Assembly (NCBI GenBank): GCA_937950315.1 | Contig: CALFDU010000121.1 | Location: 1 to 39,568, forward strand | Direction of reading: 5' to 3' | Source: an uncultured Saprospiraceae bacterium | GTDB lineage: Bacteria; Bacteroidota; Bacteroidia; Chitinophagales; Saprospiraceae | DNA length: 39,568 nt | Part shown: positions 32,300-39,568 of the stretch, piece by piece | Layout: each line of letters opens with the position of its first letter | Position numbering within the stretch: position 1 is the first letter of the stretch | Notes under the pieces: generated by a model | Database searches by the model: none | What the model was told of the DNA's origin: nothing | Seen by the model: only the letters and a program-made list of their open reading frames with translations | Program-made: the position numbers and the translations under genes

Positions 32300-33778
32300 T
32301 CAATTTTCGTTGAGCAAAGAAATAATACTCTCTTTATGTTGATCTCTAATCTCATACCAGCCAAATTTCTTACTTCCTTTATAATCCAAGAAAGGTTTTA
32401 GCCTCTTTAAATCCGATAGAATTGTTCGTTCTGAAACTCCAAAAAATTCCTGAAGTTCTATGGCCTTTGTATTTGGGAATATATATATGTAACTTAAAAT
32501 AGAAATCAATCTATTTAGCACAATTTTAGATTTTACGTCAACTTGTTTATTGAATATTTCGAAAACAACTGCTTTTAATTCATCATTCAAACTATCTTCA
32601 ATAGGTTTCCTAAAGGACAGAGACTTAGGGCCTAAAAGGGTTAATAATATACCTTCATTTGTTTCTTTCCATTTTGGATCTTTTAATCCATATTCTCTAC
32701 ATTCTTTTATCATTTTCATTGTCCCCTTGCCTAATTTATCTATGAAGCCATTAAGAAAGACAATGTGAGCAATATCGGGATTGGTTGGGTGGGATTTATG
32801 TGTTTTACGTAAATCAGAAACTTTAATTTGATTAGGCAATTTCCCACTATTAATGATAAAAATTTTATCAGGATAAACACTTACAGTAAGGCTGCTTGAT
32901 GGATTAGAATAGTCTCTGTGGATAAGGGCATTAATTATTCCCTCTTGCAAAGCTTTGGGAGGAAATTTGAAATCGACTCTTTTCCATTGATTATTCTGAA
33001 AAACGGCTCTTACTCCCAAACTATTGAAATAATCCTCCAATTTATTTCTTGTTTCAAAAAGGTTCCCTTCAAATAAATCATCACGAATTAAATGTGAATC
33101 GGTCTTGTCCGCTGCATATTCAGTAAGTCGAACTCGAATTTGTGGAAGAAATCTTGATGGATTAGTTCCGAATAAAACAACTGCAGCATTGGTAAATCGA
33201 CCATTTTCGTAGAGCCCGACATGATTCAAGAAACCTAAAGGATCTTTCCCAAGATAACTAGATCGTTCTTTCGATTCAGATAAAACTAATTTAACAAGCT
33301 TTAAATCTATATCCTGTATATCTACTCCTAATGAAAATTGCCTTTCCCATCTTTGTTCGGAAACTTTACGGCTATGGATAATTTCAGATAATTCTTGTGA
33401 AGTAGCTTTCCTGGTTTCCGACTCCTTTCTAAAATAAATGTCTCCTTTAAAAATATATGGTCCGTTAACTCCTTTAGGAAACTTCAATACTAGAATATTC
33501 TTTTCATTTAATTCTTCGTGACTAATGGAAAATGTAGTATCAGGAATTATATTAAGTACTAAATAAGCCCTAAGCTTTTCTAGTTCTTTTTGAACATTTT
33601 TAACACCAGAAATATGACCATTTTTAGTAACACCAATGACTATAGTTCCCCCATTGTGATTTAAAAAAGCGCAAGTCGATCTTGCTATATTTGTTCGATC
33701 AATACTTTCAAATAAATCTAATTGATCATTTGGCTTAGTCCCTACCAATTGATTTAGTATTGTTTCTTCATTCATCAT
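32300..33778 (-). CDS. Schlafen/AlbA_2-type protein with GHKL-like and winged-helix regions (RecG-like putative DNA binder)
   Basis: The 492-residue protein has an AlbA_2 domain at about residues 15-130: STCAFLNHNGGTIVIGVTKN is the diagnostic A-F-x-N-x-x-G-G-x-x-x-I-G-V block, followed by PYIFKGDIYFRKESETRKAT. Residues about 260-380 resemble the HATPase_c_4 region found in this group: EGIINALIHRDYSNPSSSLT and KIFIINSGKLPNQI. Near the C-terminus, AIELQEFFGVSERTILSDLK fits a winged-helix DNA-binding segment (about 440-475). Some related Schlafen AlbA domains are nucleases; whether the catalytic acids are present here is unclear. It overlaps the upstream DUF4062 gene by the 4-nt ATGA, so the two form one unit. 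The second Met (33775) is the other possible start. Confidence 0.8.
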   Translation of the reverse strand: MMNEETILNQLVGTKPNDQLDLFESIDRTNIARSTCAFLNHNGGTIVIGVTKNGHISGVKNVQKELEKLRAYLVLNIIPDTTFSISHEELNEKNILVLKFPKGVNGPYIFKGDIYFRKESETRKATSQELSEIIHSRKVSEQRWERQFSLGVDIQDIDLKLVKLVLSESKERSSYLGKDPLGFLNHVGLYENGRFTNAAVVLFGTNPSRFLPQIRVRLTEYAADKTDSHLIRDDLFEGNLFETRNKLEDYFNSLGVRAVFQNNQWKRVDFKFPPKALQEGIINALIHRDYSNPSSSLTVSVYPDKIFIINSGKLPNQIKVSDLRKTHKSHPTNPDIAHIVFLNGFIDKLGKGTMKMIKECREYGLKDPKWKETNEGILLTLLGPKSLSFRKPIEDSLNDELKAVVFEIFNKQVDVKSKIVLNRLISILSYIYIFPNTKAIELQEFFGVSERTILSDLKRLKPFLDYKGSKKFGWYEIRDQHKESIISLLNEN

Positions 33779-34344
33779 TTCTTGAGATTTTCTAAATCTG
33801 ACCTAAATCGATCAATATCTTCAAACTGAGTACTTATGAATGGAGCTCCTTGAGAGGAATAAGAATGAAATTCTTGTGCCCAAAGTCTTTTTTTCATCGG
33901 TAGACCATCTCCAACAGCATCGTTATACATATCTATTACCCTTAAGTCATCCATTACTGGTGTCTTTTTTATTAGTTTAAACTTGTTTCTTTTTTTAGTT
34001 ATTGGATCTAACATGAAATCCTTTAAAAGAAGTCGAGAAAACGCCACATCATGATGCGCTAAGTATCCACGTGGCTTATCAAGTTTAATAGCTTCTTTAA
34101 ATTCCTTGTGAGTTATTCCAGAACCATAAAATGGTAATATGATTCCTAGGAAAAAATCACAATCATTAACCGCAGCCAGACAAGAATCCGTTGGAGATTT
34201 TCCTGGTATTGAATAAACAGTTCCAATATGTGAATTAAGAACTTTGTAACCGTAGCCTCTCAAAGTGTAACATAATTGCTCTAAATCAGTTTTGAAGTGA
34301 TAAACTGTTGAGGCAACCATTATTTTCAATTTCCTTTTTGCCAC
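33775..34344 (-). CDS. DUF4062 domain protein
   Basis: The 189-residue protein is a stand-alone DUF4062: KIMVASTVYHFKTDLEQLCY is the N-terminal S-S/T-x-x-D-L signature, then SPTDSCLAAVNDCDFFLGII and LPFYGSGITHKEFKEAIKLD form the cD-x-x-x-G...YG strand and the helix with Glu81 and Glu84. DUF4062 has a TIR/Rossmann-like fold and is often fused to STAND or signalling proteins in defence contexts; that is family knowledge and unsearched here. Here it is alone, first in a two-gene operon with a Schlafen/AlbA_2 protein, and has a C-terminal extension of about 65 residues ending ...TQFEDIDRFRSDLENLKK. Whether it is an enzyme is unknown. Confidence 0.75.
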   Translation of the reverse strand: MAKRKLKIMVASTVYHFKTDLEQLCYTLRGYGYKVLNSHIGTVYSIPGKSPTDSCLAAVNDCDFFLGIILPFYGSGITHKEFKEAIKLDKPRGYLAHHDVAFSRLLLKDFMLDPITKKRNKFKLIKKTPVMDDLRVIDMYNDAVGDGLPMKKRLWAQEFHSYSSQGAPFISTQFEDIDRFRSDLENLKK

Positions 34345-34368
34345 GAATTTGGTTTAGTTAAAAATACA

Positions 34369-34400
34369 TATTATGAATTTACGGTATTTATTATGAATTT
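34369..34400 (-). promoter_or_regulatory. Two 12-bp direct repeats 20 bp apart upstream of the DUF4062 gene
   Basis: TATTATGAATTT occurs at 34369-34380 and again at 34389-34400, exactly 20 bp between starts, 25-56 bp upstream of the start of the two-gene module. Two sites on one helix face suit cooperative binding of a regulator, possibly the AlbA_2/winged-helix protein itself. Confidence 0.5.
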
Positions 34401-34445
34401 TTATCTTGCTTGAACAAAATAGAAATATTTTCTAGATTTCAATAA

Positions 34446-34883
34446 ATGACAATGCATCACATACACCACGAACTCAGAATCGCCACCACCCCATCCAAGA
34501 TATTCCAAGCAATCAGCACGCAACAAGGCATGCAATCGTGGTGGCCAAAAATCGCAGGATCAAATTATGAATTGAGCAGTGAGGTAAGATTGTTTTTCAG
34601 TGAGGAATACGATTGGACAGCAGAAGTAATTGCTGTGGAAGAAAATCAATTTATTTACTTTGATATGATCAAAGCAGATGCGGATTGGACAAGAACCATG
34701 CTTAAGTTTGACATAGCAGAACAGGATGATTTCTGTTTATTAAGCTTTAGTCACCAAAACTGGAAGGAGCTCAACCACCATTTCAAAAGGACCAATTATT
34801 GTTGGGCTTTTTATCTTAAAATGATCAAAGACTACACTGAGCACAACATCGTTGTCCCTTTTGAAAAACGGTCTATTTATTAA
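34446..34883 (+). CDS. SRPBCC (AHSA1/START-like) domain protein
   Basis: The 145-residue protein has the typical opening HHELRIATTPSKIFQAISTQ then QGMQSWWPKIAGSNYELSSE, followed by a Trp-rich core and a final helix (WAFYLKMIKDYTEHNIVVPF). This is the helix-grip fold of AHSA1-like proteins, which bind hydrophobic ligands or act in resistance and regulation. No ligand is evident. It is divergent from the DUF4062 gene, and its promoter region overlaps the 20-bp repeats. Confidence 0.8.
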   Translation: MTMHHIHHELRIATTPSKIFQAISTQQGMQSWWPKIAGSNYELSSEVRLFFSEEYDWTAEVIAVEENQFIYFDMIKADADWTRTMLKFDIAEQDDFCLLSFSHQNWKELNHHFKRTNYCWAFYLKMIKDYTEHNIVVPFEKRSIY

Positions 34884-34907
34884 TAACGATTCAAGTGACT
34901 CTCAATA

Positions 34908-37900
34908 TCAATCGTTGATACAACCCACGTGCATCGTTTCGAAAATCGCACCTGTTTCAACTTCAAAGCCTACCTTCAATTCGATATCGTTGGTTGCATC
35001 AAACAATATATCTGCCCCATTTTCAATCACACTTTCTCCTTCAATATAGTCTGAAGCTTTCCAGTGATACTCATCACCTGATCCGTGAATGTTGGCAATA
35101 ATTCGAGTCACATCACAATCATCACACTCATCCGCTATCCCATTTTCATCAAAATCAAAGAAATGAGATTTGGCTTTTGCATAAGCATCCAATCCAACTT
35201 GCACTCCAATAATACGCCCTGGAATGTCATCTGCCGGTGGATGAATACCTCCCCAAATTCTGGACAAGCCCGATTGGTCTGCCGCATCGCGATAGGTTGC
35301 CCATTGCAATTCGATATCCATGCTTGGCCCATCTTCGAAAACCAAAAACTCATCCGTGACAGCTGTAAATGTTCCCATTCCTCCAGGGAAATAGGCGTCA
35401 CCCGTATAATTGGTCAGCACCTCTGCCGCGGCTCTAGAAAATGTCGAATGCCCAGAAACATATCCAGCAAACGGTGGCGTAACAAATGAAGGACGCTGGT
35501 ACGGAACCCAATTTTCTGCCAAGATCCAATCAACTCCTGCTTCATCCGTATCCACATTCCCGATCAATTCATGTCCCTGCCATGCCATTACTTTTATTTT
35601 ATTCAAGTGCTCATTATTATCACCTACCAAAGGATCGGTCGCTGTAACCAGTTCGATCCGACCTGTAATCAATGGCAGACCTGCCGGATGATAATTGGGT
35701 AGGTTTACATCAGACCTTTGCCCTAAATCAGCCATCCCTCTAATGGCTGAAATCGGACGAATATAATCGTACCAACCTTTGATGCCCCATGCTGTCACTG
35801 CCGCATCGTGCATCGCTCCTCCCATGGCCAGATATCCTTTCACGTACCACTCTGTATCGTCAAGAATCGGCCCTTGTCCTTCAAATCGTTTTTCGAAATC
35901 TGGATGATCAGCTACATAATTCAAAAGCGTAAACCAATGACCAGGCGGTGTTTCTGAGTCAGGGCCATCTGCCCAAAATTCAGCCAAGACTCTGGCAAAA
36001 TCTCCTCTCGGCACCATGTTGCTCGCGTATGGATTACCGGTGGTTGGATTCACCACATGACCAGAAGCTGCCGTTCCTCCATTCAATTGATCGTAGTACG
36101 TTGGGAAACTGGTAAAGTCTGTTGGGAATGGATCACTATTTCCTATGACGCCCGGAGAAATATCAATCATCACATTGTCTGTCGGATCAAGATGCGAGGA
36201 CCAAATAATGACCGTCTCCACGCCATAACTAAAATCGAGAGTTCCACCTGTTCCATTTAATTCAATATAAGGCGGTGCTCCAGGATCATGAAAAACATGA
36301 TAGTCAAAACCATCTCGGTTGTTGATTGTAAGATCATCATCACTCAAGGCAAATGAAGACACAATCCCCCACTCCGGATTTAAAAAATCTGGTGTCGCTC
36401 CTGGAATTACATTTCCACTCTGATCGATAAATATATCCAAAGTCAATGGCTGCCATCTGTTATAATCTGTTATGTCTGGATTGCCAGGATTATCAATCAC
36501 CAATGGGTCATTCTCTGGCTCGTAATACTGATTTTCGTAAGCATTCATTTCATTAGCACCATCTTGATTACCAAAATTGATAATACAATCAGCAATATAG
36601 TTTCCTAGTTTGGCAGGATCATCGTCCGAATAATCGGTTGACACCACGGTGATATCATAACCAAGTTCATCCATCAGATTATCATATCCTTCCTGAAGAT
36701 CAAGGGCATCTGGTGAATTCTGAAATCTATGTGAAAGCAATCGGTAAGAGGCATAACTTATTGTACTTTCCATCGCCTCCTCAATGGATCCTGCTGGATT
36801 AATCCCATCGAAAGAACAACTAAATCCATCTACCGTTTCTCCCAATAAGTAATGGCAGGCAGGACTTTCATAAGAAGCAAAAGCATCCCACTGTGCTATC
36901 GACAAATGAAACAGATTTCTAGCATGCACCGTTGGTCTTGCTAAATCCTTTCTAATCGATGCCAACAACATTTCATTCCATTTCCTTGCTATGTTCAAAT
37001 TTGGATCAACGGTTGGAAAATCCACAGCTTCTTCACAGTTGGGATCCGGATTGGCCGGACAAGGATCGCAGGCATCCGCCAAACCATCCAAATCAAAATC
37101 AGATCCGTTGACAACCAAATCACAATTGTCATTTAGCAATAAAAGGTATCCACTACATTGACCAATAAATACATCTTCCAATCCATCGTTGTTTACATCC
37201 AAGAAAGCAAAGTCATAGGCATTCCCATCAAACGGTTCATTGGCTGTGTAGGGGTCAACAATCGTCCCTGCGTCATTTTCAAATATGGCAAAATCTCTAT
37301 TGGAGGTACAAGGAGGAATATCGACATCCACATCTGCCACTGCATAATCCACATCACCATCTAAATCCAAATCGGCTGCATGCACATTTCCCCCAAAGCC
37401 AGAGGTACGAGATGAAACAACATCGGTCTCAGTATAGTCAATATTTGAATCTGCCGTGATCGTACCCGCGATCAATTGATAATCAGTGAAATCATCCACC
37501 ACATACAAATCCAATTTGCCATCTAAGTTGATGTCCTGAATATTGAACATGTATGAATCATCAGTTGTACTGATTTTTTGCCAATCGCTAAAATTACCAG
37601 TACCATCATTGTACAACAAAAATGTTCCGCCATCATCCCATGGGAGCACGTCAAACAAAACAGATGTCTTAACTATATCAAGATCCCCATCATTGTCCAT
37701 ATCATGAATCTCCACAGCTGTACCAAATGCAGAATTTCTTAGGTCGCCCAATCTCGTTTCAGTTTCATTGACAAAATTTCCAGTACCATCATTGATAAAC
37801 AAATAGTCTTTGGAAGTACCTGATTGAGCATAATTCAAGAAGTATAAATCATCGTATCCATCGCCATTGATATCACCTGCCCACACGGCACAGATTAAAG

Positions 37901-38405
37901 GATCACCTTCATCCATCGGAGGAAACCTAGTTGCACTTTGTTCATCCAATCCAAGCCAATCGCCATTAGCGTCATTCCCTAAATTTTGATAATAAAGCGG
38001 CTCTTGTTCAAAGGTGTTTGCAATAATCACATCATCCCAACCATCACCATCAAGATCCCAGATCAATACATCCCTCGCATACGTAGGAATGGTAATAAAT
38101 TCTGGCGCGTATTCATTTGTCCGATCAACCAATTCTCCATTTTCATTGATCAACAAAAGATCCGCTTGCTGACTTTGCGCTGGATTAGAAAAAGGTTCTT
38201 TCCGCACCACGATTACATCTATCCAACCATCATTATTAAGATCACCTGCCGAAATATCTTTTTCTTCATCATCAGAATTTGACACGGTAGTCAATGTAAC
38301 ATTGGTGGAGGTAATATCCTGCCATTCCAACCACTGTGCAGTTAGAAGCTGTGGACAAAGAATACACAATAAGAGCAGTTTTTGAGAAAGGGATTTCATA
38401 TTCAA
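34908..38405 (-). CDS. Secreted FG-GAP repeat / vanadium-dependent haloperoxidase fusion
   Basis: This 1165-residue protein has a signal peptide (MKSLSQKLLLLCILCPQLLT|A). Residues about 40-420 hold seven FG-GAP/VCBS-like Ca-binding repeats such as NNDGWIDVIVV, DLDGDGWDDVIIA, DINGDGYDDLYFL and DMDNDGDLDIVK. A thrombospondin-3-like linker (DFDLDGLADACDPC) follows. Residues about 470-1075 form a vanadium haloperoxidase (PAP2 superfamily) domain that keeps the catalytic set: Lys876 and Arg883 (KGWYDYIRPISAIRG), the SGHS motif with His986 and Arg1049 with His1055 (SRIWGGIHPPADD). The spacings Lys-7-Arg and Arg-6-His equal those in fungal chloroperoxidase. The C-terminus (KASDYIEGESVIENGADILF...) is the same Cys-bounded module as in the LRR protein at 1018. 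It probably acts as a secreted haloperoxidase or phosphatase, perhaps making hypohalous acid. Confidence 0.85.
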   Translation of the reverse strand: MNMKSLSQKLLLLCILCPQLLTAQWLEWQDITSTNVTLTTVSNSDDEEKDISAGDLNNDGWIDVIVVRKEPFSNPAQSQQADLLLINENGELVDRTNEYAPEFITIPTYARDVLIWDLDGDGWDDVIIANTFEQEPLYYQNLGNDANGDWLGLDEQSATRFPPMDEGDPLICAVWAGDINGDGYDDLYFLNYAQSGTSKDYLFINDGTGNFVNETETRLGDLRNSAFGTAVEIHDMDNDGDLDIVKTSVLFDVLPWDDGGTFLLYNDGTGNFSDWQKISTTDDSYMFNIQDINLDGKLDLYVVDDFTDYQLIAGTITADSNIDYTETDVVSSRTSGFGGNVHAADLDLDGDVDYAVADVDVDIPPCTSNRDFAIFENDAGTIVDPYTANEPFDGNAYDFAFLDVNNDGLEDVFIGQCSGYLLLLNDNCDLVVNGSDFDLDGLADACDPCPANPDPNCEEAVDFPTVDPNLNIARKWNEMLLASIRKDLARPTVHARNLFHLSIAQWDAFASYESPACHYLLGETVDGFSCSFDGINPAGSIEEAMESTISYASYRLLSHRFQNSPDALDLQEGYDNLMDELGYDITVVSTDYSDDDPAKLGNYIADCIINFGNQDGANEMNAYENQYYEPENDPLVIDNPGNPDITDYNRWQPLTLDIFIDQSGNVIPGATPDFLNPEWGIVSSFALSDDDLTINNRDGFDYHVFHDPGAPPYIELNGTGGTLDFSYGVETVIIWSSHLDPTDNVMIDISPGVIGNSDPFPTDFTSFPTYYDQLNGGTAASGHVVNPTTGNPYASNMVPRGDFARVLAEFWADGPDSETPPGHWFTLLNYVADHPDFEKRFEGQGPILDDTEWYVKGYLAMGGAMHDAAVTAWGIKGWYDYIRPISAIRGMADLGQRSDVNLPNYHPAGLPLITGRIELVTATDPLVGDNNEHLNKIKVMAWQGHELIGNVDTDEAGVDWILAENWVPYQRPSFVTPPFAGYVSGHSTFSRAAAEVLTNYTGDAYFPGGMGTFTAVTDEFLVFEDGPSMDIELQWATYRDAADQSGLSRIWGGIHPPADDIPGRIIGVQVGLDAYAKAKSHFFDFDENGIADECDDCDVTRIIANIHGSGDEYHWKASDYIEGESVIENGADILFDATNDIELKVGFEVETGAIFETMHVGCIND

Positions 38406-38707
38406 AGCGTGTCATTGATTAATAACTTCAACTACTTGCATGTGCAAGCAATTAAGATAATACCTAATAATACCTATATGAGTATAGATATACAATTATC
38501 TCTTGAAACAAGGACGAGTATTGAAACAGAATGTAAGAATTTTATTTAATTTTTTAAGAAGGAATTCTATGAAAGCTTAATTATTGGGCATTAATTTTTG
38601 CATTTCTTCCCAACAAGACATTTACTTTCCCGCTTTAAGCAAATATTTCACTATAATGCAACGCATATTATCGCTTGCGCAAATGCGCATCAGCAAAAAA
38701 CAATAAC
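38406..38707. promoter_or_regulatory. 302-bp divergent regulatory region (haloperoxidase left, CoA-transferase right)
   Basis: The palindrome CTTGCA-TG-TGCAAG at 38435-38448 lies 30 bp upstream of the haloperoxidase start and could be an operator. GCTTGCGCAAATG at 38673-38685 is one of the recurrent 13-mers of this window and is followed by GCGCA, so TGCGC-AAAT-GCGCA also forms a small hairpin. It stands 23 bp before the right gene's ATG. The remainder is AT-rich with no gene. Confidence 0.45.
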
Positions 38708-39568
38708 ATGGAGCTTAAAGATTTAATCGTAGTTGAATTGGCAAGTGTGTTGGCAGGGCCCGCAGTTGGTTTGTTCTTTGCCGAATTGGGAGCGAGGGTT
38801 ATTAAAATCGAGAATAAAAAAACCAATGGCGTTGTAACCAGGAGCTGGAAACTGTCAAAAGAAGATCCAAAAGACGAATTTTCAGCTTACTACCATAGTA
38901 TCAACTGGGGCAAAGAAAAGCTCATGATGGATCTTCAAGATCCTACAGATTATGACGTTGTCATTGAACTTATAAGCACCGCCGACATCGTGATCAGTAA
39001 CTTCAAAGGAGACTCGGCACTAAAACTAAAAATGGATTATGACACCCTAAAAACACATAAACCAGATCTAATCTACGCTTCCGTCTCTGCCTATGGGCAT
39101 GACAATCCAGCGCCAGGATTTGATGCCATGATCCAAGCTGAAACTGGATGGGTGCACATGACCGGTGAACCCAATGGAGCCCCAGTTAAAATGCCAGTGG
39201 CACTGATTGATATCCTGGCTGCACATCAATTGAAGCAAGGTGTATTGGTTGCACTACTAAAAAAACAAAGCTCAGGAAAAGGGAGCCATGTAAGCATTTC
39301 CCTCTATGATGCATCAGTGGCAGCGCTGACCAATCAAGCAAGCAACTGGCTAAACGCAAACCACCTCCCTCAACGAATGGGCACACAACATCCTAACATC
39401 GCCCCATATGGAGATGTCTTTTACACCAAAGACAATATTGGAATCATGCTAGGCACCGGCACCCAAAAACAATTTGAAAACCTATGCCATTGTTTGTCAT
39501 TACCTCAATTGATTTATGACGAAAGATTCCTCACCAACTCCATGAGACTGAGCAACAGAAAAGAACTT
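38708..39568 (+). CDS. CaiB/BaiF-family CoA-transferase, 3' truncated by the window edge
   Basis: ATG at 38708 gives 287 codons to the last base with no stop. The protein begins MELKDLIVVELASVLAGPAV, the family III CoA-transferase opening, with FFAELGARVIKIENKKTNGV, then INWGKEKLMMDLQDPTDYDV (K-x-x-x-x-L-x-L) and AYGHDNPAPGFDAMIQAETG. The catalytic Asp of this family follows the G-x-D-x-x-x-Q-A pattern, and GFDAMIQAETG carries it. Such enzymes transfer CoA between carboxylic acids. The native acceptor is unknown. The C-terminal part (normally to about 380-400 residues) lies beyond the window. Confidence 0.85.
   Translation, partial: MELKDLIVVELASVLAGPAVGLFFAELGARVIKIENKKTNGVVTRSWKLSKEDPKDEFSAYYHSINWGKEKLMMDLQDPTDYDVVIELISTADIVISNFKGDSALKLKMDYDTLKTHKPDLIYASVSAYGHDNPAPGFDAMIQAETGWVHMTGEPNGAPVKMPVALIDILAAHQLKQGVLVALLKKQSSGKGSHVSISLYDASVAALTNQASNWLNANHLPQRMGTQHPNIAPYGDVFYTKDNIGIMLGTGTQKQFENLCHCLSLPQLIYDERFLTNSMRLSNRKEL

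Noticed and set aside
38671-38690. Reading the TGCGC-AAAT-GCGCA hairpin as a terminator
   Set aside because: It lies upstream of a gene start with no T run, so a word-like or regulatory role is more likely.

Overview
The window looks like a chromosomal segment of a free-living Bacteroidota bacterium, probably a marine member of Saprospiria or a close relative. The signs are low G+C, A-rich ribosome-binding regions without clear Shine-Dalgarno sequences, very large secreted multidomain proteins ending in a Cys-bounded beta-rich C-terminal module, the Bacteroidota-type CTD...DDGSC and CSD...NGDET...DCGG linkers, DUF4974/FecR-like and DUF6428 proteins, and a plausible TTG / TAnnTTT promoter. I saw no rRNA, tRNA, CRISPR array or complete insertion sequence.

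Layout. 1-562: the 5' part of a secreted protein (minus) whose signal peptide is out of frame across a (CT)5 tract. 1018-4176: a secreted leucine-rich-repeat protein with an HExxH protease-like motif. 4756-6343: a tripartite hipB-hipS-hipT toxin-antitoxin operon (minus) with a striking array of 20-bp-phased palindromic operators. 6458-11206: a tight minus-strand run holding an FAD monooxygenase, a transglutaminase-like protein, NudK, a TrpF-like isomerase and three envelope proteins. 11346-12362: pirin. 12482-14236: a low-GC accessory patch with a 47-aa gene plus DUF6169-like gene, an intact parD followed by a parE killed by nonsense codons, and an orphan HigA-like antitoxin. 14282-16245: a FecR-like protein and a Tet-type MFS exporter. 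16437-18239: pyrophosphatase, a DUF6428-like protein, a membrane protein and a DUF1059-like protein.

18369-31865 is mostly housekeeping or metabolic: UbiA-type prenyltransferase, a membrane protein and GNAT pair, rlmF (5' end disrupted), glycerate kinase, an unusual SDR with a zinc ribbon, a YdeI remnant, a TRIC channel, a SulP transporter, a VOC protein, a LOG-family protein and succinate-semialdehyde dehydrogenase. An intergenic element of tandem 45-bp units and inverted copies lies at 21741-22112.

32300-34344 is a two-gene, ATGA-overlapping module coding for a DUF4062 protein and a Schlafen/AlbA_2-GHKL-winged-helix protein. Repeated motifs lie on both sides of it. It is the best candidate for an uncharacterised defence or stress system here. 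34908-38405 is a 1165-aa secreted fusion of FG-GAP repeats and a vanadium-haloperoxidase domain. The right edge cuts a CaiB/BaiF CoA-transferase.

The main themes are toxin-antitoxin modules in different states (hipBST intact, parDE with a dead toxin, a higA-like orphan), a candidate two-gene immune module, and large secreted proteins. All family calls come from reading motifs by eye. No database search was run.
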